Assembly: GCF_004054105.1 (NCBI RefSeq)
Contig: NZ_SBLC01000003.1
Coordinates: 156,686-220,685 of the forward strand
Reading direction: 5' to 3'
DNA length: 64,000 nucleotides
DNA from: Falsigemmobacter intermedius
Lineage (GTDB): Bacteria; Pseudomonadota; Alphaproteobacteria; Rhodobacterales; Rhodobacteraceae
Shown here: positions 27,080 through 34,191 of the stretch, piece after piece
How the letters are laid out: each line of letters opens with the position of its first letter
How positions within the stretch are numbered: the first letter of the stretch is position 1
The notes under the pieces: generated by a model
Databases searched by the model: none
What the model was told of the DNA's origin: nothing
Seen by the model: only the letters and a program-made list of their open reading frames with translations
Program-made: the position numbers and the translations under genes

Positions 27080-27793
27080 TCAGTTCTGCGACGCTGCCGG
27101 GGCCTGGGCCTTGGCTGCTTCCTGCGCCGCTTTATCCGCAGCGTCATTGGCTTTCAGCATCGCATCCCAGGCGGCCGTAAAGCCTTTCAGCGAGAGGGTG
27201 ATATCAACCTGCTCATCGGGCAGCATGGCCGGCACGATGGTCACGGTGCCTTTGTTGCCTTTGCGGAAGCTGTCGACCTCAGCGGCGGTAAAGCCCACGC
27301 GGGCCACGCAGCCGATCGGCGCGCAGAGCGTGAAGGGGTAACGCTTGGGCTGCGCGCTGTCGATCCGTACGGTGACCTGAGCGGTCAGCAGCGTCTCAAG
27401 CGGCGTTACAATCGAGGCACCGGCCACAGCCTGACCACCCGGGGGCAGGTTGAAGAGATTGATCTCTGCCACCGAATTGCCCTCTGCGTCCTTCAGCAGC
27501 TGATAGGCCTGGCAGGGATCAACACCGGTTTCCGAGCGGATGCAGTTCAACTGCCAGTCGCCGAACGTCTCTTTGATATAGGTGGTGCCGGTCTGGGCGG
27601 TTTCTTCGCCCATGGACATGCCGGCAGGCGCTGCCGGAGCAGCCTGCGAATTGCCCTCAGCAGGCGCTTCAGTCGGAGCCTGAGCCGCAGGCGCCTCAGG
27701 GGCAGCCGGGGTTTCAGGCGCGGTCTGCGCTGCGAGAGGCGATGCCAGGGCCATCGAGAGGGCCAGGGCGAAGAACGTTTCGGTCGATTTCAT
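27080..27793 (-). CDS. Invasion-associated locus B (IalB) family secreted protein
   Basis: 237 residues. A signal peptide (STETFFALALSMALASPLAA) is followed by a low-complexity Pro/Ala/Glu linker (about 24-70), then the IalB domain: ETFGDWQLNCIRS, DPCQAYQLLKD, LPPGGQAVAGA, FTLCAPIGCVARVGFTAAEV. The three conserved cysteine positions suggest a periplasmic or outer-surface disulfide-stabilised fold. Function in free-living bacteria is unknown; the name comes from Bartonella. The tail is Ala-rich. The 494-base region upstream contains possible small RNAs or a leader. Confidence 0.88.
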   Translation of the reverse strand: MKSTETFFALALSMALASPLAAQTAPETPAAPEAPAAQAPTEAPAEGNSQAAPAAPAGMSMGEETAQTGTTYIKETFGDWQLNCIRSETGVDPCQAYQLLKDAEGNSVAEINLFNLPPGGQAVAGASIVTPLETLLTAQVTVRIDSAQPKRYPFTLCAPIGCVARVGFTAAEVDSFRKGNKGTVTIVPAMLPDEQVDITLSLKGFTAAWDAMLKANDAADKAAQEAAKAQAPAASQN

Positions 27794-27949
27794 GTCAATC
27801 CCGCAAACATTTGGATCTGTACCGGGGTTATCACGGGGGCCTGAGTAAGTCAGTCCCCTATCCGGGGGGGAAGGCGTATTCCCGCCGCATCCCCCGCATT
27901 TGTGATCCGCACCCGGCGGAAGTTGGATAGTGATAAGGCTCTGTCTGAA

Positions 27950-28018
27950 ATGCGGAAAAGGGCCTTAAGGCCCTTTTCCATGATCTTATTGCTCCCTGTC
28001 GGACTGGCCGACTTATAT
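27950..28018 (-). ncRNA. Candidate small RNA or ialB leader
   Basis: From a predicted start near 28018 the minus strand forms a small hairpin (GTCGG / CCGAC), then a purine stretch AGGGAGCAATAAGATC, then a perfect palindrome whose left half is GGAAAAGGGCCTT (27954-27979), able to act as a terminator. If it reads through, the RNA would instead be a 225-base leader of ialB. A 43-codon frame (from ATG 27981, starting MEKGLKALFR) overlaps the palindrome and could be a leader peptide. Confidence 0.4.
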
Positions 28019-28024
28019 GCCCTC

Positions 28025-28053
28025 AGGCTAGGCGGGCTGCGACAATCCGTCAA
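28025..28053 (-). promoter_or_regulatory. Predicted promoter in the ialB-herA gap, minus strand
   Basis: On the minus strand TTGACG (28053-28048) and TAGCCT (28030-28025) are separated by 17 bases, close to the sigma70 consensus. Confidence 0.6.
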
Positions 28054-28114
28054 TAAAGATTTACAATTTTCCTGCAACCGAAGGCTGACCTGCCCGCTCT
28101 GCGACCATCTGAAC

Positions 28115-28147
28115 AGAAAAAAGGCCGCGCCGGAGAGGGCGCGGCCA
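28115..28147 (-). terminator. Strong terminator, minus strand, with no assigned gene
   Basis: GGCCGCGCC / GGCGCGGCC (28123-28131 and 28138-28146), with six T on the minus-strand 3' side. No protein gene on this strand ends here, which points to a short untranslated transcript that includes the hairpin at 28162-28191. Confidence 0.75.
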
Positions 28148-28287
28148 GTCTGACAGGGACGGGGGCCCGCCCCGGCAGAGCGGCGGACCCCGAAAGCCAT
28201 AGTGGCGCAGAAGAATTAAGAGAGTATGCTGCGGGGCGGTGAAATCCCCGGATACCTGGCAGCGCCGGGGCGGGACACGGAGGTCGG

Positions 28288-29847
28288 ATGACAGATCGAA
28301 TTTTTGCCGGCGGCGGCGGCGTGGATTATGCAGAGCCTCAGGCGCTTTTGCTGGGCTATGCCAACCGTCACGGGCTGATTGCGGGGGCGACGGGCACCGG
28401 GAAAACGGTGACCCTTCAGATCCTGGCAGAGGGTTTTTCTGCCGCGGGTGTTCCGGTGGTTCTGGCCGATGTGAAGGGCGATCTGTCGGGGCTTGCAAAG
28501 CCCGGCGTGGCAGAGGGCAAGCTTCACGAGGCTTTCGTCAAACGCTCTCAGACCATCGGTCTTGATCTTGAGTATAAGGCTTTCCCGGTGGCCTTCTGGG
28601 ACATCTGGGGCGAGCAGGGTCACCCGCTGCGGGCCACGGTGGCCGAGATGGGGCCGGTGCTGATCGCGCGGATGCTGGAGCTGACCGAGCCGCAGGAGGG
28701 TGTTCTCAATATCGCCTTCCGCCTCGCGGATGAGCAGGGCCTGCCGCTTCTGGATTTCAAGGATCTGACCGCCGTTCTTGCCTTCCTTGCCGAGAATGCG
28801 AAGTCGATTAATCCCGCCTGGGGCTATGTCGCTCCGGCGTCCATCGGGGCGATTCAGCGCCGTCTGCTGGTGCTGGAAAACCAGGGCGGGGCTGCGATGT
28901 TCGGCGAGCCGGCACTCGAGCTGGCGGATCTGATGCGGCAGTCCGATGACGGGCGCGGCGTCATCAATATCCTCGCTGCGGACCGGCTGATGAACACACC
29001 GCGGCTTTATTCCATGGTGCTGCTGTGGATCCTTTCTGAGTTGTTCGAAGAGCTTCCCGAGGTCGGAAACCCGGATAAACCAAGGCTCGTCTTCTTCTTT
29101 GATGAGGCGCATCTCCTGTTTGACGGTGCCCCGAAAGCGCTGATCGACCGGATTGAGCAGGTTGCGCGACTGATCCGCTCCAAGGGGGTCGGGGTCTATT
29201 TCGTGACGCAGAATCCGGCGGATGTGCCGGAGGTGGTGCTCGGTCAGCTGGGCAACCGGGTGCAGCACGCGCTGCGCGCCTTTACCGCCAAAGACCAGCG
29301 CGAGTTGCGTCAGGCGGCGCAGAACTACCGCGCCAATCCGCGTTTCAGCATCGAAGATGCGATCCGCGAGGTCGGTACGGGTGAAGCGGTGACGTCCTTT
29401 CTGGAAGCGAAAGGCGTGCCGGGGGTGGCCGAGCGGACGCTCATTCGCCCGCCGTCCTCCTTCAACGGCCCGCTGACACTGGCCGAGCGGGCGGCGGTGA
29501 TCGCGGCCTCACCGTTGGCGGCGAAATACGAAAAGCTGCTCGATCGCGATTCGGCCTTTGAAATGCTGGCCCGCCGTGCGGCCCGGGCAGCGGATGAAGC
29601 CGCCGGAGCCGCCGCCGAAGTCGCCCCGGCGGAGGGCGGCGGCTACAACCGCGCGCGCCGCTATGATCCGACACCGCGCTACAGAACGCCGAAGGCCGAT
29701 GCTCCGGCGCCAAAGCGCAGCAGCGGCGCGTCGCGGTCAGATTCCGTCACCCAGACCTTCGCCAAAAGCTTTGCCCGCCAGCTTGGCACCAAAAGCGGCC
29801 AGGCCCTGGTGCGCGGTATTCTCGGCACGCTGTTCCGGGGCAAGTAA
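28288..29847 (+). CDS. HerA-like helicase domain protein (DUF853, YjgR-like)
   Basis: 519 residues. Walker A is GATGTGKT at residues 33-40; Walker B is FFFDEAHLLFDGAP, followed by RSKGVGVYFVTQNPADVPEV (sensor/motor motifs) and the arginine-rich region of HerA/FtsK-type ATPases. A low-complexity C-terminal linker precedes a conserved tail (AKSFARQLGTKSGQALVRGI). HerA is a bipolar DNA pump in archaea; bacterial YjgR relatives are uncharacterised. GGAGGT is located 4 bases before the ATG. No NurA-like nuclease is adjacent, and the gene is alone in its unit, ending at a bidirectional terminator. Confidence 0.9.
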   Translation: MTDRIFAGGGGVDYAEPQALLLGYANRHGLIAGATGTGKTVTLQILAEGFSAAGVPVVLADVKGDLSGLAKPGVAEGKLHEAFVKRSQTIGLDLEYKAFPVAFWDIWGEQGHPLRATVAEMGPVLIARMLELTEPQEGVLNIAFRLADEQGLPLLDFKDLTAVLAFLAENAKSINPAWGYVAPASIGAIQRRLLVLENQGGAAMFGEPALELADLMRQSDDGRGVINILAADRLMNTPRLYSMVLLWILSELFEELPEVGNPDKPRLVFFFDEAHLLFDGAPKALIDRIEQVARLIRSKGVGVYFVTQNPADVPEVVLGQLGNRVQHALRAFTAKDQRELRQAAQNYRANPRFSIEDAIREVGTGEAVTSFLEAKGVPGVAERTLIRPPSSFNGPLTLAERAAVIAASPLAAKYEKLLDRDSAFEMLARRAARAADEAAGAAAEVAPAEGGGYNRARRYDPTPRYRTPKADAPAPKRSSGASRSDSVTQTFAKSFARQLGTKSGQALVRGILGTLFRGK

Positions 29848-29858
29848 CCATCGCTACG

Positions 29859-29895
29859 ACAAAGGCGCTCTCTTTTTAGAGCGCCTTTGTCTTTT
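29859..29895. terminator. Bidirectional terminator between the HerA-like and TPM genes
   Basis: ACAAAGGCGCTCT pairs exactly with AGAGCGCCTTTGT around the loop CTTTTT, with T runs on both strands. Confidence 0.9.
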
Positions 29896-29909
29896 CGCCT
29901 TCTCAGCTT

Positions 29910-30797
29910 TCAATAGCGCCCGGAAGCCCCGCCACCGGAGGAGGAGCCGCCCCCGAAGCCGCCGCCGCCACCAGAAGAGGAGCCGCGGTCTGAGCTTTGG
30001 TCCCCCGAGCCCGCGTCCGGCAGGGCGCGCCAGGTCTCCCAGCCGCAACTGCTGCAGAAGCGGCGCATGGAAAGGACCTCCTCGCCCGGGCGCCGGCCCG
30101 CTTTGGTGCGGATGGTTCTGGCGCGGCACTGCGGGCAGGGACGGTGGCGGGCCAGAGCGTCGCCGAGTTCTGCCCGGTTGGAGTAAAGGACCATGCCTCC
30201 GATCAGCGCCATGAAGGTGAGAAAGGTGACCAGATCATTCTCGTTCTCCTCAGGCGCATCGGGCATCCCTTCGGTCGCGGTGAAGCTGACCCCCTGTGAG
30301 AGGGGACGGGCGATGTAATCAGCAACGCCGCTCACCCCGGCCTCCAGCCCCTCCGCGTAGCGCTCATCGCGCAGCAAAGGCACCATCAGCGCATCAATGA
30401 CCCGCTGTGCGCGGTTGTCCCAGACCGGCTCATAACCCGCGCCCAGCTCAATGCGGATCTCACGGGTGTCGGTGGCCACAAGGATGAGAAATCCGTCATT
30501 GCGGATCCGGTCGCCGATGCCCCAGTCGTTAAAAAGGGCCGTGGCAAAGGCCGCAAGGCCGGTCGGGCCGTCATAATCGATCGGGCTGCGCAGCGTGGCG
30601 ACGACCCCGTGGATGCGGGTCTCCTCGCGCAGATCCGTCAGCCGACCGCGCAGCTCAGCCTCCTCCTCAAGGGTGAGGACATCGGCGAAATCATTGACGT
30701 AAAAGTCTTCTGCCGCAGGCAGATCGGCCAGGGCAGCGAGAGGCAAGAGCAGAAGGGCCAGCAGCCCCCCGCTCAGCATCAGCCGCAGCGCCTTCAT
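29910..30797 (-). CDS. TPM-domain (YgcG-like) secreted/membrane protein
   Basis: 295 residues. Signal peptide LMLSGGLLALLLLPLAALAD, then the TPM (TLP18.3/Psb32/MOLO-1) domain at about 25-170: YVNDFADVLTLEEEAELRGR and IRIELGAGYEPVWDNRAQRV are characteristic. One membrane helix (LVTFLTFMALIGGMVLYS) follows, then a zinc-ribbon-like segment with two CxxC pairs (CPQC, CSSC) and a Gly/Ser-rich tail ending GGGASGRY. In E. coli-like proteins the tail usually follows the helix directly; the added CxxC pairs are less common. It overlaps the upstream decarboxylase by four bases. Function is unknown. Confidence 0.85.
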   Translation of the reverse strand: MKALRLMLSGGLLALLLLPLAALADLPAAEDFYVNDFADVLTLEEEAELRGRLTDLREETRIHGVVATLRSPIDYDGPTGLAAFATALFNDWGIGDRIRNDGFLILVATDTREIRIELGAGYEPVWDNRAQRVIDALMVPLLRDERYAEGLEAGVSGVADYIARPLSQGVSFTATEGMPDAPEENENDLVTFLTFMALIGGMVLYSNRAELGDALARHRPCPQCRARTIRTKAGRRPGEEVLSMRRFCSSCGWETWRALPDAGSGDQSSDRGSSSGGGGGFGGGSSSGGGASGRY

Positions 30798-32179
30798 TCC
30801 AGAAGCTCCGAGAGCACGGTATGCACCATCATCACATCCTCTTCGGTGCAGTCAAACTGCCCGACCTGCACGCGGATCACCAGACGGTCCTGGTGGCGGG
30901 TCTGTGTCAGATAAACCCGTCCGTCGTCATTGATCCGCGACAACAGGTCAAGCGTCGCCGCCTCGCCGTCGCGGTGCGCGAAGGTGAAAAGCGACAGCGC
31001 CGGGGCCGTCACAATCTCAAGATCGGGCAGTTCGGAGAGCAGGGCACAGAGCTGTCGGCTCCAGTTCACGTGGTTGCGGATGCGGTTGCGCAGATCCTCA
31101 AGCCCATGAGCGCGCAGCAAAAACCAAAGTTTCAACGCCCGGAACCGGCGCCCTAAGGGAACGGTCCATTCGTTGAAATTGACGACCTCATCCTGATCAG
31201 GGGTCTCAAGGTAGCTGGGGCGCAGGCCCAGGGTTTTGATCTGCTCATGCGGGTTTGCGATGAACTGCACCGCGCAGTCAAATTGCGCGCCGAGCCATTT
31301 ATGGGGGTTAAACACTACCGAATCCGCCCCTTCGATCCCCTCCCAGAGCAGGCGGAACTCCGGGCAGATCATGGCAGATCCGGCCCAGGCGGCATCGACA
31401 TGCACGGGAAGACCGGCCTCTTTGGCGACGGCGATGAGTTCGGCCACGTGATCAAAGGCCCCCACCGAGGTGCCACCGACGCAAAGGATCACCCCTGCGG
31501 GCATCATGCCGGCTGCGCGGTCGGCTGCAATCGCGGCCTCAAGCAGATCGGGCCGCATCGACAGGCTGTCGTCGGTCGGAATTTTCACCAGGTTCTGCTG
31601 GCCGATCCCGGCCACGCGGGCCGCCTTATCAACGCTCGAATGGGTCTCGCCACTGGTATAAAGGCGCAGCACCGGCATGCCCGAAAGCCCGGCCTGAAGC
31701 CCGTGCCAGTTCAGCGCGCGCTCGCGCATGGTGAGCACGGCAGAGAGGGTGGCGGTGGTGGCGCTGTCGTGGATCGTTCCCGTAAAGCGATCGGGCAGGC
31801 CAAGTGCCTCGCGCAGCCAGACCATCATGGCCTGTTCCACCTCTGTGGCCGCCGGAGAGGTCTGCCAGATCATGCCCTGGCAGGCCATGGCATTGACCAG
31901 CTGCTCTGCCAGCATCGAGACGGGGGCGGCATTGGCGGGGAAATAGGCAAAGAACCGCGGGTGCTGCCAATGGGTCATACCCTGGGGGATCAGCCGGTTA
32001 AAATCGGCCCAGATCTCTTCCATGCTCTCCGGCAGTTCAGGAGCTTTGGGGGGAAGCGCATCGCGGATCGCGTTGCGCGGCGTGCGCGCCCGCACGGGGC
32101 GGTCACGCAGGTCCAGATGATAGTCATGCGCCCAGTCGGCAGCAATCTTTGACCAATGACGCAGCTCATCATGGTTCAT
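30794..32179 (-). CDS. PLP-dependent decarboxylase (aromatic-L-amino-acid type, group II)
   Basis: 461 residues. The Schiff-base lysine is K294 in VVFNPHKWLGAQFDC. H180 in SGETHSSVDKAARVAG stacks on the cofactor, and VDAAWAG (residues 261-267) holds the Asp that binds the pyridine nitrogen. The N-terminus (HPRFFAYFPANAAPVSMLAE) matches AADC-family enzymes, so decarboxylation of tyrosine, DOPA, tryptophan or a related amino acid is likely; the exact substrate cannot be fixed. Overlaps of four bases with both the HAD gene upstream and the TPM gene downstream make a tight three-gene operon. Confidence 0.88.
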   Translation of the reverse strand: MNHDELRHWSKIAADWAHDYHLDLRDRPVRARTPRNAIRDALPPKAPELPESMEEIWADFNRLIPQGMTHWQHPRFFAYFPANAAPVSMLAEQLVNAMACQGMIWQTSPAATEVEQAMMVWLREALGLPDRFTGTIHDSATTATLSAVLTMRERALNWHGLQAGLSGMPVLRLYTSGETHSSVDKAARVAGIGQQNLVKIPTDDSLSMRPDLLEAAIAADRAAGMMPAGVILCVGGTSVGAFDHVAELIAVAKEAGLPVHVDAAWAGSAMICPEFRLLWEGIEGADSVVFNPHKWLGAQFDCAVQFIANPHEQIKTLGLRPSYLETPDQDEVVNFNEWTVPLGRRFRALKLWFLLRAHGLEDLRNRIRNHVNWSRQLCALLSELPDLEIVTAPALSLFTFAHRDGEAATLDLLSRINDDGRVYLTQTRHQDRLVIRVQVGQFDCTEEDVMMVHTVLSELLE

Positions 32180-32841
32180 GCAGGTGTCTCCCCGGTCTTC
32201 GCCCTTGCAAGCCTGCGCACCGCGCCCGGCAGGGCGTCGAAGGCGTCAAACTTCACCGCAAAGGTGAGACGCTCCTCGGGCAGATGGCAATAGCCGCCGG
32301 TAAAAAAGGCAAAGGGAAATCCGGCGCGTCGCGCAGTTTCCTCATCCACCTCACTGTCGCCGATATAAAGAAGCGGGTGTCCGCCCAGCGCGTCAAAAGC
32401 GCTGAGCAGCGGGGCGGGATCGGGCTTTTTCACCGACAGGCTGTCGCCGCCGATCACAACCTCGAAAAATTCGGCAAGGCCGCAGGCCTTCAGAACGTCA
32501 TGGGTGGGGCCGATATTTTTATTGGTGCAAAGGCCAAGACGATACCCTTCTGCCTTCAGCGCATTCAGCGCCTCATGCACCCCGGGATAAAGCCGGGTCT
32601 GTCCGTGATCGTAATAGCGCAGCATGGCCGCAAGCATCGGCTGCTGGCGCGCCTCACTGATGGCGTAATGCGCGCGGGCCTTGCCGATCAGCGCGGGAAT
32701 GCCATTGCCGATAAAGCCGATGACCTGCGCCAGCGTCAGCGGGGCGAAGCCCTCTTCCTCAAGCACTTTGTTGAGCGCGAGGGCGATATCCGGGGCGCTG
32801 TCGATCAGCGTTCCGTCGAGGTCAAAGACAAGAGAGGGCAT
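32176..32841 (-). CDS. HAD-family phosphatase (phosphoglycolate phosphatase-like)
   Basis: 221 residues. HAD motif I VFDLDGTLID (residues 4-13, nucleophilic Asp), motif II CTNKN, motif III Lys in VKKPDPAPLL, and motif IV YIGDSEVDEE. The cap is the alpha-helical C1 type, as in Gph/PGPase. The gene starts at MPSLVFDLDG; the frame upstream is not conserved in character. First gene of the HAD - decarboxylase - TPM operon. Substrate uncertain: phosphoglycolate, a sugar phosphate or pyridoxal phosphate are possible. Confidence 0.87.
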   Translation of the reverse strand: MPSLVFDLDGTLIDSAPDIALALNKVLEEEGFAPLTLAQVIGFIGNGIPALIGKARAHYAISEARQQPMLAAMLRYYDHGQTRLYPGVHEALNALKAEGYRLGLCTNKNIGPTHDVLKACGLAEFFEVVIGGDSLSVKKPDPAPLLSAFDALGGHPLLYIGDSEVDEETARRAGFPFAFFTGGYCHLPEERLTFAVKFDAFDALPGAVRRLARAKTGETPA

Positions 32842-32910
32842 GGCAGAACTCCGGCGCAGATGGCCATGTTGTGCCTTCTCAGATTGCGGGGGTAAAGTGA
32901 ATTTCCCATG

Positions 32911-32945
32911 AAAAAACCGCGCCCTCCGGGTGGGAAGGGCGCGGC
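32911..32945 (-). terminator. Terminator of asd
   Basis: CCGCGCCCT / AGGGCGCGG stem on the minus strand with the loop in CCCACCCGG, followed by TTTTTT. Confidence 0.88.
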
Positions 32946-32967
32946 TCATTAACGGCTTTGGCTGCGA

Positions 32968-33990
32968 TCAGTCCTTTTTCAGGCAACGCTTGCCAAGAAC
33001 TTCGGCGATCTGAACGGCGTTCAGCGCCGCGCCTTTGCGCAGGTTGTCCGAGACGCACCAGAAGTTCAGACCGTTCTCGATGGTGTTGTCCTGACGGATC
33101 CGCGAGACATAGGTCGCATCTTCGCCCGCCGCTTCGACCGGGGTCATATAGCCGCCGGCTTCGCGCTTATCGATCACCAGAACGCCGGGGGCTTCGCGCA
33201 GAATCTCAGTCGCTTCTTCCCAGTCGAGGAAGTCTTCGGTCTCAATGTTGATCGATTCCGAGTGGCCGACAAAGACCGGAACGCGAACGCAGGTGGCCGA
33301 GACTTTGATCGAGGGATCAAGGATCTTCTTGGTCTCAGCGACCATCTTCCATTCTTCTTTGGTGTCGCCCGAGTCGAGGAAGACGTCGATATGCGGGATC
33401 ACGTTGAAAGCGATCTGCTTGGGATAGACGCTGGGGGCAACGTCCTGGCCGATGACGAAGAGACCTTTGGTCTGATTCCAAAGCTCATCCATCGCCTCTT
33501 TGCCGGTGCCCGACACCGACTGATAGGTCGAGACGACAACGCGTTTGATCTTCGCGCGGTCGTGCAGCGGCTTGAGAGCCACAACCATCTGCGCGGTCGA
33601 GCAGTTCGGGTTGGCGATGATGTTTTTCTTCGCGTAGCCGTCAACCGCTTCTGCGTTCACTTCCGGCACGACCAGCGGGACGTCCGGGTCATAGCGGTAG
33701 AGCGACGAGTTATCGATGACGACGCAGCCCGCTGCAGCCGCTTTGGGCGCGTAAACTTTCGTTGCATCCGAGCCGATTGCAAAGAGCGCAATGTCCCAGC
33801 CGGTGAAATCGAAAGTGTCGAGGTCCTTAGTCTTCAAAGTTCGGTCGCCGAAAGATACTTCGGTCCCGAGCGATTTACGCGACGCCAGTGCCGCGATCTC
33901 ATCAACCGGGAATTCACGCTCAGCAAGGATCGAGAGCATTTCTTTGCCCACGTTCCCCGTAGCGCCCACGACAACGACTTTGTAGCCCAT
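32968..33990 (-). CDS. asd: Aspartate-semialdehyde dehydrogenase
   Basis: 340 residues. Reduces aspartyl phosphate to aspartate semialdehyde with NADPH, the branch step to lysine/diaminopimelate, threonine and methionine. N-terminal NADP site VVVVGATGNVGKEML, the catalytic Cys130 in IANPNCSTAQMVVALKPL, and the substrate-binding RVPVFVGHSESI. There are two adjacent ATGs; the second (33990) is chosen because GGAGG at 33996-34000 is 5 bases from it but only 2 from the first. C-terminus ends NLRKGAALNAVQIAEVLGK. Confidence 0.96.
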   Translation of the reverse strand: MGYKVVVVGATGNVGKEMLSILAEREFPVDEIAALASRKSLGTEVSFGDRTLKTKDLDTFDFTGWDIALFAIGSDATKVYAPKAAAAGCVVIDNSSLYRYDPDVPLVVPEVNAEAVDGYAKKNIIANPNCSTAQMVVALKPLHDRAKIKRVVVSTYQSVSGTGKEAMDELWNQTKGLFVIGQDVAPSVYPKQIAFNVIPHIDVFLDSGDTKEEWKMVAETKKILDPSIKVSATCVRVPVFVGHSESINIETEDFLDWEEATEILREAPGVLVIDKREAGGYMTPVEAAGEDATYVSRIRQDNTIENGLNFWCVSDNLRKGAALNAVQIAEVLGKRCLKKD

Positions 33991-34009
33991 CATGGCCTCC
34001 TTAAAGACA

Positions 34010-34049
34010 TAAGCCCCGCCGCACGATCGTCGGGGCAGGGAGGGGCTTA
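34010..34049 (-). promoter_or_regulatory. Alternative hairpins in the asd leader
   Basis: On the minus strand GGGGCTTA (34017-34010), just upstream of the Shine-Dalgarno, can pair either with TAAGCCCC (34049-34042, 8 bp) or as CGGGGC with GCCCCG (34036-34031). The two pairings exclude each other, as in attenuators, but there is no known ligand. Confidence 0.3.
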
Positions 34050-34191
34050 CCCGAAGGGGGGGCCGGGGGGAAGGGAAACTCCGGGACAGGGGTTAACAAA
34101 ATGACGAAAAACACAACATTTCGTCGGTTCGCTCGTCAGAACGCAGCAAACCACCGACAGGCAGGCCCTGCAGGCGGATGTTGCTTAAAAA

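Larger units (their letters stand above)
27794..28287. other. Intergenic region between divergent ialB and herA-like genes
   Basis: This stretch holds no convincing protein gene. It contains a minus-strand promoter at 28025-28053, a perfect 26-base palindrome at 27954-27979, a strong minus-strand terminator at 28115-28147, and a GC-rich hairpin at 28162-28191. Together they suggest one or two short minus-strand RNAs. Confidence 0.6.

Noticed and set aside
27850..28200. 116-residue minus-strand frame between ialB and herA
   Set aside because: It runs through a strong terminator and a promoter, with no conserved protein features; only the last 43 codons are kept as a possible leader peptide.
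28288..29847. Anti-phage HerA defence system (HerA with SIR2, NurA or DUF4297)
   Set aside because: No partner nuclease or NADase gene is adjacent; the protein has the DUF853/YjgR housekeeping architecture.
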